From the NCBI GenBank assembly GCA_017856115.1, contig JAFMFM010000015.1:1-39402 (forward strand): a stretch of DNA of 39,402 nt, read 5' to 3'. The DNA comes from Actinomycetota bacterium (GTDB taxonomy: Bacteria > Actinomycetota > Acidimicrobiia > Acidimicrobiales > Ilumatobacteraceae). The notes beneath the pieces were generated by a model. That model searched no databases. It worked only from the letters and a program-made list of their open reading frames with translations, and was not told the DNA's origin. A program made the translations under genes and the position numbers. Below, piece by piece: positions 14,820 to 24,838 of this stretch (its first letter is position 1; each line of letters opens with the position of its first letter).

Positions 14820-17090
14820 TTACTGATTGATGGCTCGCCAGACGCGTTCGGGAGTGGTCGGCATGTCGATGTGACGAACGCCCAGATGGCTCACTGCATC
14901 CACCACCGCCGATTGCACGGCCGGAGTGGATCCGATGGTCCCGGATTCGCCGACACCCTTTGCACCGAGGGGGTTGCGCGGTGTCGGTGTTTCCATCGGC
15001 ACCAACTCGATTCGCGGAGCCTCGACCGCGGAGATGAATGCATACTCCGCCAGGTTGCCCGTCTTGGGGTTTCCGTCCTCGTCGTACACGAACTCCTCGA
15101 GCAGTGCTTGGGCGGAACCCTGCGCGATTCCTCCGTGAATCTGACCCTCGAGCAGCAGCGGATTCAACACCGTGCCGGCATCGTCACACGCCACCTGCTT
15201 GAGGTGCGTCACCTTGCCCGTTTCCGTATCCACTTCCACCACCGCAACGTGGGCTCCGAACGGAAACGTGGCGCCGCCCGAGGTGAATCGATCGGAAATC
15301 GCCAAGCCACCCTCGGCTGCGCGGCGTGTCGCGAGCTCGGCCCACGTCACCGCTACTGCCGGTGTTCCCGCAACGTGGAATGCACCGCGGGAGGTATCGA
15401 GCACCACGTCGGCCTCGGCTGCTTCGAGCATCGAGGCGGCGACCGATCGGGCGAGCTCCACCAGTTTTTGTGCGGTTTGATGCACGGCCGCACCACCGAG
15501 TTGCAGCGACCTCGATCCGTAGGTACCGAGACCGTCGGGAATGATGTCGGTGTCGCCCCACACCACGTCGATCTTGTCCATCGGAATGCCCGTGTGTTCC
15601 GACGCAATCATCGACCATGCCGTGACGTGGCCCTGGCCGTGCGGGGAGGTGCCGGTGTAGACGATGGCCCGTCCGTCGGGGAGTACCTCGATTCGTGCGT
15701 CTTCGTGGTTGGTACCACCGCTGGTGATCTCCACGTACACGCTCACGCCGATGCCGAGTTGATGCCGATCGCCGCGCTGTCGTCGTGTCGCCTGTTCCGT
15801 GCGCAACTCCGAGTATTTCGACGCATCGAGCACCTTGTCGAGGGCAACTTCGTAGTCGCCGACGTCGTATGCCTGTCCGATCGCCGTGGTGTGTGGTTCC
15901 ATGAAGCGGGGAATCAGGTTCTTGCGACGCACCTCCGCGGCATCCATGCCGATCTCCGCGGCGAACATGTCCATTGCCCGCTCGATTGCGGCAGTGGCCT
16001 CGGGTCGACCCGCACCCCGGTAGGCCACGATCGGGGTGGTGTTGGTGACCACCGACTTGGTACGACACTCGATCCTCGGGATTGCATACACACCACTACT
16101 CATCGGACGAGTACAGGCGGGGGCCAGAACGGCACCAACGTCGACGAACGCACCGGAGTCTTGAATGGCTTCCAGTCGGTAGGCGAGTACCTTTCCGTCA
16201 CGGGTACCACCGATGGTGACGTATTGCAGTTGCGCACGCCCGTGTCCGAGCGAGAGCATCGACTCGCTGCGGGTTTCGCGCCATCGCAACGGACGACCGA
16301 CCGCTTGCGCAACGCGACCGAGCACGATCTCCTCGGGGTAGGCCGATATCTTCGCACCGAAGCCACCTCCGACATCCGGGGTCATCACCCGAACGTTGCT
16401 GGAGGCGTCGCTCTTGTTGATCTGGTCGCGCACGCCCTGTGCATGCTGCGTGGAGATCCATTGATACAGACGTCCGTCAACCCAGGCCACCGCCGAGCCG
16501 CGCACCTCGAGTGGACACGGCGCCAAACGCTGGTTCACGAACCTGCCCTTCACCACCACGTCGCAGTCGGAAAAGAAGTCGTCGCCGGTCACGTCGGGCA
16601 TTCCCCACACGGTCGAGTCGACGGCAACGTTGCTTCCGGCCGCGGGATAGAGGAGCGTGGTCGAGGCCATCGCCTGCTCGAGATCCACCAGCACCTCGAG
16701 GGGCTCGTAGTCGATCACCACGAGGTCGGCGGCATCCTCTCCTTGGTTTGCCTGTTCGGTGACGATGACGGCAACGGGTTCACCCACGTAGCGAACCCGG
16801 TCGCTGGCCAGCAATGTTCGGGCCACACCGGGGTTGTACGAGGATGCCTCGGGCAGCAAGTTGAGTGTCGCCGCAGTGTGGACGGCAATGACCCCGGGTG
16901 CCTCCAGCGCTGCGCTGACGTCGATGCCGTTGATGATTGCGTGCGCCAACTGCGAACGCACGAACGTTACGTGTGCTGCACCGTGGAGGAGCGGCTCGCT
17001 CTGCATGTCATCGACGTAGACGCCTCCCGTCGTGAGGAATTTCGGGTCTTCCTTGCGCAACACTCGGTTGCCGAGAATGCTTCCAGCCAT
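14820..17090 (-). CDS. Orphan CoxL-like molybdopterin-binding large subunit, form II
   Basis: A 756-residue protein of the same family as the coxL gene at 9172-11586 and about 50 residues shorter. Motifs: GGGFGAK, AYRGAGR (about residues 355-361), GQGHVTAWS, YGSRSLQLGG and the catalytic-Glu loop GVGESGTIG (Glu near 712). The AYRGAGR loop again indicates form II. No small or medium subunit gene lies next to it, so it may borrow CoxS and CoxM from the operon 3 kb downstream or act with partners elsewhere. The start at 17090 has no Shine-Dalgarno sequence; TAACTT ends 6 nt before it. Two palindromes lie over the expected -35 region. It is followed by an ABC exporter. Confidence 0.9.
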   Translation of the reverse strand: MAGSILGNRVLRKEDPKFLTTGGVYVDDMQSEPLLHGAAHVTFVRSQLAHAIINGIDVSAALEAPGVIAVHTAATLNLLPEASSYNPGVARTLLASDRVRYVGEPVAVIVTEQANQGEDAADLVVIDYEPLEVLVDLEQAMASTTLLYPAAGSNVAVDSTVWGMPDVTGDDFFSDCDVVVKGRFVNQRLAPCPLEVRGSAVAWVDGRLYQWISTQHAQGVRDQINKSDASSNVRVMTPDVGGGFGAKISAYPEEIVLGRVAQAVGRPLRWRETRSESMLSLGHGRAQLQYVTIGGTRDGKVLAYRLEAIQDSGAFVDVGAVLAPACTRPMSSGVYAIPRIECRTKSVVTNTTPIVAYRGAGRPEATAAIERAMDMFAAEIGMDAAEVRRKNLIPRFMEPHTTAIGQAYDVGDYEVALDKVLDASKYSELRTEQATRRQRGDRHQLGIGVSVYVEITSGGTNHEDARIEVLPDGRAIVYTGTSPHGQGHVTAWSMIASEHTGIPMDKIDVVWGDTDIIPDGLGTYGSRSLQLGGAAVHQTAQKLVELARSVAASMLEAAEADVVLDTSRGAFHVAGTPAVAVTWAELATRRAAEGGLAISDRFTSGGATFPFGAHVAVVEVDTETGKVTHLKQVACDDAGTVLNPLLLEGQIHGGIAQGSAQALLEEFVYDEDGNPKTGNLAEYAFISAVEAPRIELVPMETPTPRNPLGAKGVGESGTIGSTPAVQSAVVDAVSHLGVRHIDMPTTPERVWRAINQ

Positions 17091-17096
17091 CTCGCA

Positions 17097-17137
17097 AAGT
17101 TAGTGCAGTTCGCCTGGAGCGAACTTACGGTCGTAAG
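17097..17137 (-). promoter_or_regulatory. coxL2 promoter with two adjacent palindromes
   Basis: Reading toward coxL2, CTTACG-AC-CGTAAG (17137-17124) is followed by AGTTCGC-TCCAG-GCGAACT (17125-17107) and then TAACTT (17102-17097), which ends 6 nt before the ATG. The expected -35 position (17120-17125) lies in the second palindrome. Both palindromes have perfect arms (6 and 7 bp), as for operators of TetR- or GntR-type dimers; no such regulator gene is in the window. Confidence 0.5.
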
Positions 17138-17148
17138 GGTTGTCGGAC

Positions 17149-17574
17149 CTATGGTCGTAGCGGGTTGAACGTATCGAGATTTCCCTGCTCGACGCCGATG
17201 TTCTGTGATTCGCGAACCGAGACGATACCCGCAACCATGGTGTACGGCCAACGGTCAGGCAACGTGATGGGTGCCTCGGGCTGTGCCAGGAGGGGAATAC
17301 GCCGTTCATTGGGCAGGAGATAACCGAGTTGTGAGCGAATCGCCTGTCGCACGCCCTCCGGAGCGGACAGGGCGTCGATTTCGTCCTGCAACGCGTCGTT
17401 GACCTCTTCGTACACCCCGTACTTGGTGGAGCGCATGTCGAGGAGGTCGCGCTGGTTCATCCAGGTGCGAATGGGCATCACGAGGAACGTGACGGTCAGC
17501 GCAACAAGCCCGACCAGGATGAACAAGGTGGTGAATGGTCGCAGCCGATTGGCGACCACCAGCGGAAAGTTCAC
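17149..17574 (-). CDS. ftsB: FtsB/DivIC-family cell division protein
   Basis: A 141-residue bitopic membrane protein: short cytoplasmic N-terminus, one membrane helix at about 15-35 (TTLFILVGLVALTVTFLVM), then a coiled-coil-prone region 36-75 and a C-terminal tail of the septum formation initiator type, with a hydrophilic GYLLPNERRIPL segment. FtsB links FtsL and FtsQ in the divisome. It directly follows eno, as is usual in actinobacteria. The start is a GTG at 17574 with GGAGGG immediately upstream, unusually tight spacing. Confidence 0.82.
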   Translation of the reverse strand: MNFPLVVANRLRPFTTLFILVGLVALTVTFLVMPIRTWMNQRDLLDMRSTKYGVYEEVNDALQDEIDALSAPEGVRQAIRSQLGYLLPNERRIPLLAQPEAPITLPDRWPYTMVAGIVSVRESQNIGVEQGNLDTFNPLRP

Positions 17575-17640
17575 CCCTCCATTGTGACGGCTCGGTCGTC
17601 GATATCGGTGGAATCCGCCGAGTCCGTGGGCTTCGTGGAA

Positions 17641-18927
<1,287 letters not shown>

Positions 18928-18945
18928 GTTGAGGAGGCGTCCACG

Positions 18946-18994
18946 TCATCCGAGTTGGCGTTTGGCGTCGTCGTCACCCGAGTTGGCGTTTGGC
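18946..18994 (-). repeat. 28-bp-period direct repeat at the 3' end of mazG
   Basis: TCACCCGAGTTGGCGTTTGGC at the very end of mazG (18974-18994, including the stop codon) is repeated at 18946-18966 with one mismatch. The second copy lies in the mazG-eno gap and also carries a TGA in the same relative place, so it looks like a partial duplication of the gene end. Confidence 0.8.
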
Positions 18995-20470
18995 ATCCTC
19001 CCAAAGCGAATCGAGTTGTTCGAGATTGCACGCGGCAAGGTCGATCCCGCGCTCTGCGGCAAGGCGTTGCACGCACGTGAAGCGCGTGACGAACTTGTCC
19101 GACGCCTCGCGCAGGGCCGTTTCGGCATCGAGACCCATCTTGCGTGCCACGTTCACCACGCTGAAGAGCACGTCGCCCAACTCCATGCGCACCGCCTCGG
19201 GGTCGCCGGTCGCGGCCGCGGCACGAAGTTCGCGGATTTCTTCGTCCAGTTTGTTGCCGGCGCCGTCGACGTCGGGCCAATCGAAGCCCACTTCCGCGGC
19301 GCGCTTCTGCAACTTCTGGGCGAGCGACAGTGATGGCGCGGCACGTGAGACTCCGGCGAAGAAGTCCGTCGCGTCGCCCGAGTTCGCATCCGCACGGTTC
19401 CTCTTCGACGCGCGCTCGGCTCGTTTGATCTCGTCCCAGGTGGTGACGACGTCACCGGCGGTCGTCGCCTCGACATCACCGAACACGTGTGGGTGACGGC
19501 GCACGAGTTTGTCGTGGGTGGCGCGAGCCACGTCGGCCAGGCTGAACCGCCCTTGTTGCTCGGCAATCGTGGAGTGAAACTCGATCTGGTACAGCAGGTC
19601 GCCCAATTCCTCGATGAGTGCGTCGTCGGTGGAAGGGTCATCCTCGTCCAGTGCATTCAGAGCGTCGACCACCTCGTAGGTCTCTTCGATGAGATATCGC
19701 ACCAGCGAGGCGTGGGTCTGCTCGCGATCCCACGGGCATTGCTCGCGGAGCGTTCGGGCAAGTGAGTGCAAGCGTGCCATTTCGCCGGCGACCGGCTCGC
19801 CGAGTCGTGGAACGTACAACGAGGTGAGGTGATCCACCGCTACTCCGTGCGTGCGTTCGAGGCGGTCGAGAGCGTCCCACGTGGTTTCCACCACCTGCTC
19901 GTCGTCGAGACCGAGGTGGTGAAGGACCACCACACGTTCGTCGCCTCGGGCCGCATCGTGAGCGAGCTTGACCTGCGACAACACCCAGTCGGCATGACAT
20001 TGCGCCACCAGGAATGGTCCGGCGTCGTTGGCTGCAGTCTCGGCGAAACGATGTGCATCGACGAGGCGGATGCCGGCATCGACCGGGTCTATTCCCAGTC
20101 GCAACCACGCGATGTCGAGGAAACTCACGGCAGCCAGCACCCGAACGTCGAGTCGTTCGTCGGCAAGGAGTCGACGTACGCCGTCCTCCAACACCCCAGG
20201 TGAACCCGGAACGGCATACAGCGCCGATCCGGATTGGAGGGCGGCTTGCGCCACTCGCGTGGCGATGGCTGCATACACCTGCGCAAAGGTGTCGTGTCGG
20301 TCGTATTCGTCGTCGAAGGACACGGCGTCACCAACGAGTGAACTACTCGGGTGCCGCCGAGTACGGATGAATCGAGTCGTCGATGACCGAATCGCCTCCA
20401 GCGTCTCTCGCGTCACCAGGTCCGCTGGGCCCGGCCCCAAACCGACGACGGTGACGACCGGACGCGACAC
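18974..20470 (-). CDS. mazG: MazG nucleoside triphosphate pyrophosphohydrolase with N-terminal methylase-like domain
   Basis: A 498-residue two-part protein. Residues 1-225 form a tetrapyrrole methylase-like domain (VVGLGPGPADLVT at the start, AVPGSPGV near 88), as in YabN of Bacillus. Residues about 235-490 carry two MazG repeats: the first with CPWDREQTH, EETYEVVDAL and EELGDLLYQIEFH, the second with GFDWPD, LDEEIRELR and ELGDVLFSVVNVAR. MazG removes pyrophosphate from aberrant or surplus NTPs. The EExxE and ExxD metal sites are intact in both repeats, so it should be active. It sits between the SurA-like gene (6 nt) and eno. Confidence 0.92.
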   Translation of the reverse strand: MSRPVVTVVGLGPGPADLVTRETLEAIRSSTTRFIRTRRHPSSSLVGDAVSFDDEYDRHDTFAQVYAAIATRVAQAALQSGSALYAVPGSPGVLEDGVRRLLADERLDVRVLAAVSFLDIAWLRLGIDPVDAGIRLVDAHRFAETAANDAGPFLVAQCHADWVLSQVKLAHDAARGDERVVVLHHLGLDDEQVVETTWDALDRLERTHGVAVDHLTSLYVPRLGEPVAGEMARLHSLARTLREQCPWDREQTHASLVRYLIEETYEVVDALNALDEDDPSTDDALIEELGDLLYQIEFHSTIAEQQGRFSLADVARATHDKLVRRHPHVFGDVEATTAGDVVTTWDEIKRAERASKRNRADANSGDATDFFAGVSRAAPSLSLAQKLQKRAAEVGFDWPDVDGAGNKLDEEIRELRAAAATGDPEAVRMELGDVLFSVVNVARKMGLDAETALREASDKFVTRFTCVQRLAAERGIDLAACNLEQLDSLWEDAKRQLG

Positions 20471-20476
20471 GACGCG

Positions 20477-21370
20477 TTACGGAGCGACGACGCTGCCCGC
20501 GAGCGGATCCCATCGTCCGTATCGCGACGCAACGGAGACGTCGGCGTCTGCGAGCAAACCGAGCAACAGGAATTCACCGGCAGCCTCGGCAAGGTTCGCC
20601 GACACGCTCTCCGAAACTGCCGTGAACGGCCGAATGTAAATGACATGCCAGCCGAAGCTCGACTTCACTGGCCGAGTTGGCACGCCCGTACGAGCCGAGA
20701 GAGCACCCGCAACGAAATCGGGGTCGAATCCCGCTTGCCACTCGTTGATGCCGATGCATGGTCCGCTTCGACCTTCGAGCGTGCCGCCGGAGACGTCGGC
20801 ATTCGGTTCCGTCGAATATTTTGCGGCAACCGCCGCAAACTGGTCGTCGGCGGGGCTGTTGCCGAGCTCGTCGCGGGCCGCATCGGCCGTGGCTTCGTCT
20901 TCCACCACGAGGTGACGAACGCACAACATGCCCAACGACTTCGGGTTGCTGCCGTATCGCTCCGCAATCACGCTCGGGGCGGGTGCTTGCACGCGGTTCA
21001 GCACCGATTGGGCTGCGTTGAGCTCGATGATTAACTCGCGCAGCGTGTCGGGCAAACCTTCCGCTCCCTGTTCGGCGAGTTGTTCTCGCACCGAGTCGAG
21101 GTCGTTCTGCGTGACTTCTTCACCGGAGGCCGAAATGACCTGGTTGATTGCCTCTGCGCGAATGAGCGATGTCAACAGGCTGCGCACGGTTTCGGTATCC
21201 ACGACTCCGTTGTTGCTCTGGGCTTCACCGATGGTTACGAAGTCGGTGACGGTCTGCTCGAGATCGGCGCGGCGAATCTCCACACCGTTGATGGTTGCCG
21301 CACCGTCGGCGGTGCCACATGCGGTGAGTGCTAGGACCGCTACGACCGATGAAACGAGGCGGCGTGGCAC
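20477..21370 (-). CDS. SurA/PrsA-like peptidyl-prolyl isomerase lipoprotein
   Basis: A 297-residue predicted lipoprotein: hydrophobic signal VSSVVAVLALTAC with lipobox LTAC (Cys at residue 18). Residues 25-130 resemble the SurA N-terminal chaperone domain (INGVEIRRADLEQ opening), and about 145-250 resemble a parvulin rotamase domain with VRHLVVEDEATADAARDEL, FAAVAAKYSTEP and FGWHVIYI. It should fold or guard exported proteins at the outer face of the membrane. In actinobacteria a gene of this type often sits between mfd and mazG, as here. Two extra cysteines (near 150 and 205) could form a disulfide. Confidence 0.82.
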   Translation of the reverse strand: MPRRLVSSVVAVLALTACGTADGAATINGVEIRRADLEQTVTDFVTIGEAQSNNGVVDTETVRSLLTSLIRAEAINQVISASGEEVTQNDLDSVREQLAEQGAEGLPDTLRELIIELNAAQSVLNRVQAPAPSVIAERYGSNPKSLGMLCVRHLVVEDEATADAARDELGNSPADDQFAAVAAKYSTEPNADVSGGTLEGRSGPCIGINEWQAGFDPDFVAGALSARTGVPTRPVKSSFGWHVIYIRPFTAVSESVSANLAEAAGEFLLLGLLADADVSVASRYGRWDPLAGSVVAP

Positions 21371-21379
21371 CGCATCACC

Positions 21380-24300
21380 CTAGTTGTCGACGAATACGAG
21401 CGGCAGGACACGCAACAGGAACTCGACCGCGGTTTCGTCGCGCGGTACGTCCATCCGCAGGGTGAGAGCGTCACGGTCGTAGTTGCTCCTCGGCAAGACG
21501 GTGTCACAGCGACGTTCGTCGGCCTTGGAGAAGCGCACAGGGAAGAGTCGCACGCTGGCGTCTTGCACCACCACGCGGGTGAGGCGTGCCCGATGGCAGG
21601 CCACGCGGACGCTGCCGATTCGCAGAAGCGCCTCCGCCTGGGTGGGCAGCGGTCCGAAGCGGTCGGCCCACTCGTCGCGCAGCAATGCCAGTTCCTCGTC
21701 GTGGACGACGAGTGCAAGTTTTCGGTACGCGTCGAGGCGGAGTTCCTCGGAATCTACGTAGTCGTGGGGCAGGAACGCATCCACCACCATGTCGATCTTC
21801 AACTCGAGCGGTGTCTGGGGCGCCTCGCCCTTCATGTCGGCAACCGCCTCGCTCACCATTTGGCAGTACAGGTCGTAACCAACGGCGGTGATGCGACCAC
21901 TTTGTTGCTCGCCGAGAAGACTGCCCGCACCGCGCAACTCCAGATCGCGGCGGGCGATCTTGTAACCACTTCCCAAGTCCGTGGATTCGCCGATGGTCTT
22001 CAGCCGCTCGTACGCAATCTCCGTGAGCACCTGATCGCGTGGATGGAACAAGAAGGCGTACGCCTGTTGTCCTGCGCGCCCCACACGGCCCCGCAGTTGG
22101 TGCAATTGGCCGAGGCCGAGACGATGTGCATCCTCCACGACGAGCGTGTTTACCGCAGGCATGTCGATGCCGCTCTCGATGATGGTCGTGCACACCAATA
22201 CGTCGAACTTGCCGTCCCAGAAGTCGATGACGGTTCGTTCGAGAAGAGCTTCATCCATCTGACCATGGGCGAACGTGATTCGTGCCTCCGGCACCAGTCG
22301 ACGCAACTCTTCGGCGCGCTCCTCGATGGTGTCGACCCGATTGTGGACCCAGAACACCTGCCCTTCGCGTAGCAACTCCCGGCGGATCGCCTCCGCGGCG
22401 ACACGGTTGTCGTACGCCGTTACGTATGTGCGGATTGGTTGACGATCGGCCGGCGGCGTGTTGAGCAACGACATGTCACGGATGCCGACCAGGCTCATCT
22501 CCAACGTGCGGGGAATCGGGGTGGCCGACAACGTCAGAACGTCCACGTTGTTGCGCAGCATCTTGATGGACTCCTTGTGCTGTACGCCGAACCGCTGCTC
22601 TTCGTCGACCACCAGCAGTCCGAGGTTCTTGAATCGAATGTTTTCCTGCAGGAGTCGGTGCGTGCCGATCACCACGTCTACTTCTCCGGTGGCGAGTCCG
22701 GCGACGATCCGCTTGGCCTTGGTTGGAGCGACGAACCGCGAGAGCATCTCCACCCTCACGGGGTACGGCTTGAAGCGTTCGGCGAACGTACCCACGTGCT
22801 GGGATGCCAACAACGTCGTGGGAACGAGGATTGCAGCCTGCTTTCCGTCCTGGATGCACTTGAAGACGGCACGCAATGCGACCTCGGTCTTGCCGAACCC
22901 AACGTCACCGCACACCAAGCGGTCCATCGGACTGGCACTCTCCATGTCGTTCTTCACCGCGACGATGGCATCCATCTGGTCGGGGGTTTCCACGAACGGA
23001 AACGCGGCCTCCATTTCCGCCTGCCATGGCGAGTCGGGTGCAAATGCGTGGCCGACGGAGTGCAGCCGTCGCTGGTAGAGCACCACCAATTCCTGCGCAA
23101 TGACTCGCAGTTCGTTGCGTACACGCTGCTTGGTGCGGGCGAAGTCGGCACCACCCATTCGATTGAGTGGCGGCGCATCGCCGCCCACGTATTGTCGAAC
23201 GAAGTCGATCTGATCGCTGAGCACGAACAGGTTTCCGTCGGCGTAGCGAAGTTGCAGGAAGTCGCGTTCGACGCCGTCGAGTTTTCGGCGTGCCATGCCC
23301 TCGAACACGCCGATGCCGTGCACGTCGTGCACGATGTGATCGCCGGCTTTCAAGTCTTCGAACATGGTCGCCGCCCCGCGTCGCGCGTTTCGGCGACGAC
23401 GAGTGACCCGTCGACCGGTGATTTCGGCCTCGGTGGCGACCATGAGTTGGGCCGTTGGCAGGACGAAGCCGTCGTGCAGTGCCTGAACAACGATCTCCAC
23501 GGTGGTTGGTACGCCGAGCGCCGAGAGTTCGTTGCGAACCCGGGTGGCCGACTCCACGCTGTCGTAGGCCAACACGATTCGGTAGTCGAGAAGCAGCAGA
23601 TCCTGCAAGCGTGACGCCAGCGCCTCCACCGTGTTCGCCGGAGCACCCCAGCGGCTCGCCACGACGTCGATTGCTCCGTCGGTGGGTTCACTCAAACCGG
23701 GAGAGACGACCGAAAGCAGCAACGGGGTGGTGGCTCGCGACAACATGGTGTCGACGTCCACGTGCAACCGTGGCATCTCGGCGTCAACGTCGAACGACCA
23801 CGTCGACGCCAGGGCCTCCGCAACGGCACGTTCCTCCTTTTCCAGTTCGCGAGCTCGCGAGCGCAAGTACGCGGGGTCGCACACCACCAAACCGGATTGC
23901 TCGGGAAGCACGTCGAGCAGCGTGGTCTCGTCGTTCACCAACCACGCCAGCCAGTTCTCCATGCCATCGAATTCGCCATGGTGGGCGATGCGTTCCCACT
24001 GTTCGCGCCCCCATGGTTCGCTGGCCGTGAGTTGTTCGGCTCGCTCGGCGATTCGATCGTCGATCACCAATTCGCGTGCCGGGTACAGCACCACCTCCTC
24101 GAGTTCCCCGGTGCTGCGTTGGTCGCTCACCGAGAATTGCGACACTCGCTCGATCTCGTCACCCCAGAGCTCCACTCGCACTGGCGCGTCGTCGGTGGAG
24201 TTGTAGACATCGAAGATCGCACCACGATGTGCAAACTCCCCGCGGTGTTCGACGAGTTGTTCGCGCACGTACCCCCACTCCACGAGTGTTCGTGTGACTC

Positions 24301-24790
24301 TCTCCAGGTCGACACTCTCGCCACGACGCAACACGATGGGAGAGAACGTAAGCGCCGATGGACTGAGGCGTTGCAGCAGTGCGCGAATCGGTGCCACCAC
24401 GATGCGTGGGATGGAGTCGTGGGTGCTGCGACCAGTCTCCGAAGTTGTCGAGTTGCTGCGAAGTTGTGCGAGCAACTTCATTCGCCGCCCCATCGTTTCG
24501 ATGTCGGGGCTCACGCGTTCAAAGGGCAACGTTTCCCATGCGGGGAAGTAAGCGATTGGAACGTCGCAGTATGAAGCGAGGTCGTCGAACAACACCCGAG
24601 CTTGCGAGTCGGTCGGTAGCGCAACGACGATCGTGTCGTTGGGGCGCGTCCGGGCGAGGGCGGCCAACAGCACCGGACGAACATGGTCGGCCCAAGCCAC
24701 CACGGTGCCGGCAGGAGCACCGATGCCGAGCGACCGCCCGTGGCTGGCGGTACGTTCCGCGAGCGCGCTCAATCGACCCGGTTGGTTCAT
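21380..24790 (-). CDS. mfd: Transcription-repair coupling factor Mfd
   Basis: A 1136-residue Mfd, which frees RNA polymerase stalled at DNA damage and recruits UvrA. The UvrB-like N-terminal domain (1-340) is present without a Walker A, as usual. The RNA polymerase-interacting CarD-like domain starts near residue 475 (LKAGDHIVHDVHGIGVFEG). The RecG-like translocase has CGDVGFGKTE (near 632), VVDEEQRFG (near 728), LSATPIPRTL, and the TRG motif region LRGRVGRAGQQAYAF; the TRCF domain ends the protein. Length is normal for the family. TACCGT ends 6 nt before the ATG, with no Shine-Dalgarno sequence. Confidence 0.98.
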   Translation of the reverse strand: MNQPGRLSALAERTASHGRSLGIGAPAGTVVAWADHVRPVLLAALARTRPNDTIVVALPTDSQARVLFDDLASYCDVPIAYFPAWETLPFERVSPDIETMGRRMKLLAQLRSNSTTSETGRSTHDSIPRIVVAPIRALLQRLSPSALTFSPIVLRRGESVDLERVTRTLVEWGYVREQLVEHRGEFAHRGAIFDVYNSTDDAPVRVELWGDEIERVSQFSVSDQRSTGELEEVVLYPARELVIDDRIAERAEQLTASEPWGREQWERIAHHGEFDGMENWLAWLVNDETTLLDVLPEQSGLVVCDPAYLRSRARELEKEERAVAEALASTWSFDVDAEMPRLHVDVDTMLSRATTPLLLSVVSPGLSEPTDGAIDVVASRWGAPANTVEALASRLQDLLLLDYRIVLAYDSVESATRVRNELSALGVPTTVEIVVQALHDGFVLPTAQLMVATEAEITGRRVTRRRRNARRGAATMFEDLKAGDHIVHDVHGIGVFEGMARRKLDGVERDFLQLRYADGNLFVLSDQIDFVRQYVGGDAPPLNRMGGADFARTKQRVRNELRVIAQELVVLYQRRLHSVGHAFAPDSPWQAEMEAAFPFVETPDQMDAIVAVKNDMESASPMDRLVCGDVGFGKTEVALRAVFKCIQDGKQAAILVPTTLLASQHVGTFAERFKPYPVRVEMLSRFVAPTKAKRIVAGLATGEVDVVIGTHRLLQENIRFKNLGLLVVDEEQRFGVQHKESIKMLRNNVDVLTLSATPIPRTLEMSLVGIRDMSLLNTPPADRQPIRTYVTAYDNRVAAEAIRRELLREGQVFWVHNRVDTIEERAEELRRLVPEARITFAHGQMDEALLERTVIDFWDGKFDVLVCTTIIESGIDMPAVNTLVVEDAHRLGLGQLHQLRGRVGRAGQQAYAFLFHPRDQVLTEIAYERLKTIGESTDLGSGYKIARRDLELRGAGSLLGEQQSGRITAVGYDLYCQMVSEAVADMKGEAPQTPLELKIDMVVDAFLPHDYVDSEELRLDAYRKLALVVHDEELALLRDEWADRFGPLPTQAEALLRIGSVRVACHRARLTRVVVQDASVRLFPVRFSKADERRCDTVLPRSNYDRDALTLRMDVPRDETAVEFLLRVLPLVFVDN

Positions 24791-24796
24791 GACACG

Positions 24797-24802
24797 ACGG
24801 TA
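24797..24802 (-). promoter_or_regulatory. Possible -10 element of mfd
   Basis: TACCGT on the minus strand ends 6 nt before the mfd ATG, inside the 48-nt pth-mfd gap. It fits a leaderless transcript; no good -35 is visible. Confidence 0.25.
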
Positions 24803-24838
24803 TTCATCGCCGAAGGTGGTTCGCTGCCAACAGTCCGA

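Noticed and set aside
14523-17168. An 881-codon plus-strand open frame antisense to coxL2
   Set aside because: It mirrors a convincing family match on the minus strand, and its translation is rich in His, Arg and Gly with no domain. Long antisense frames are expected from high third-position G+C.
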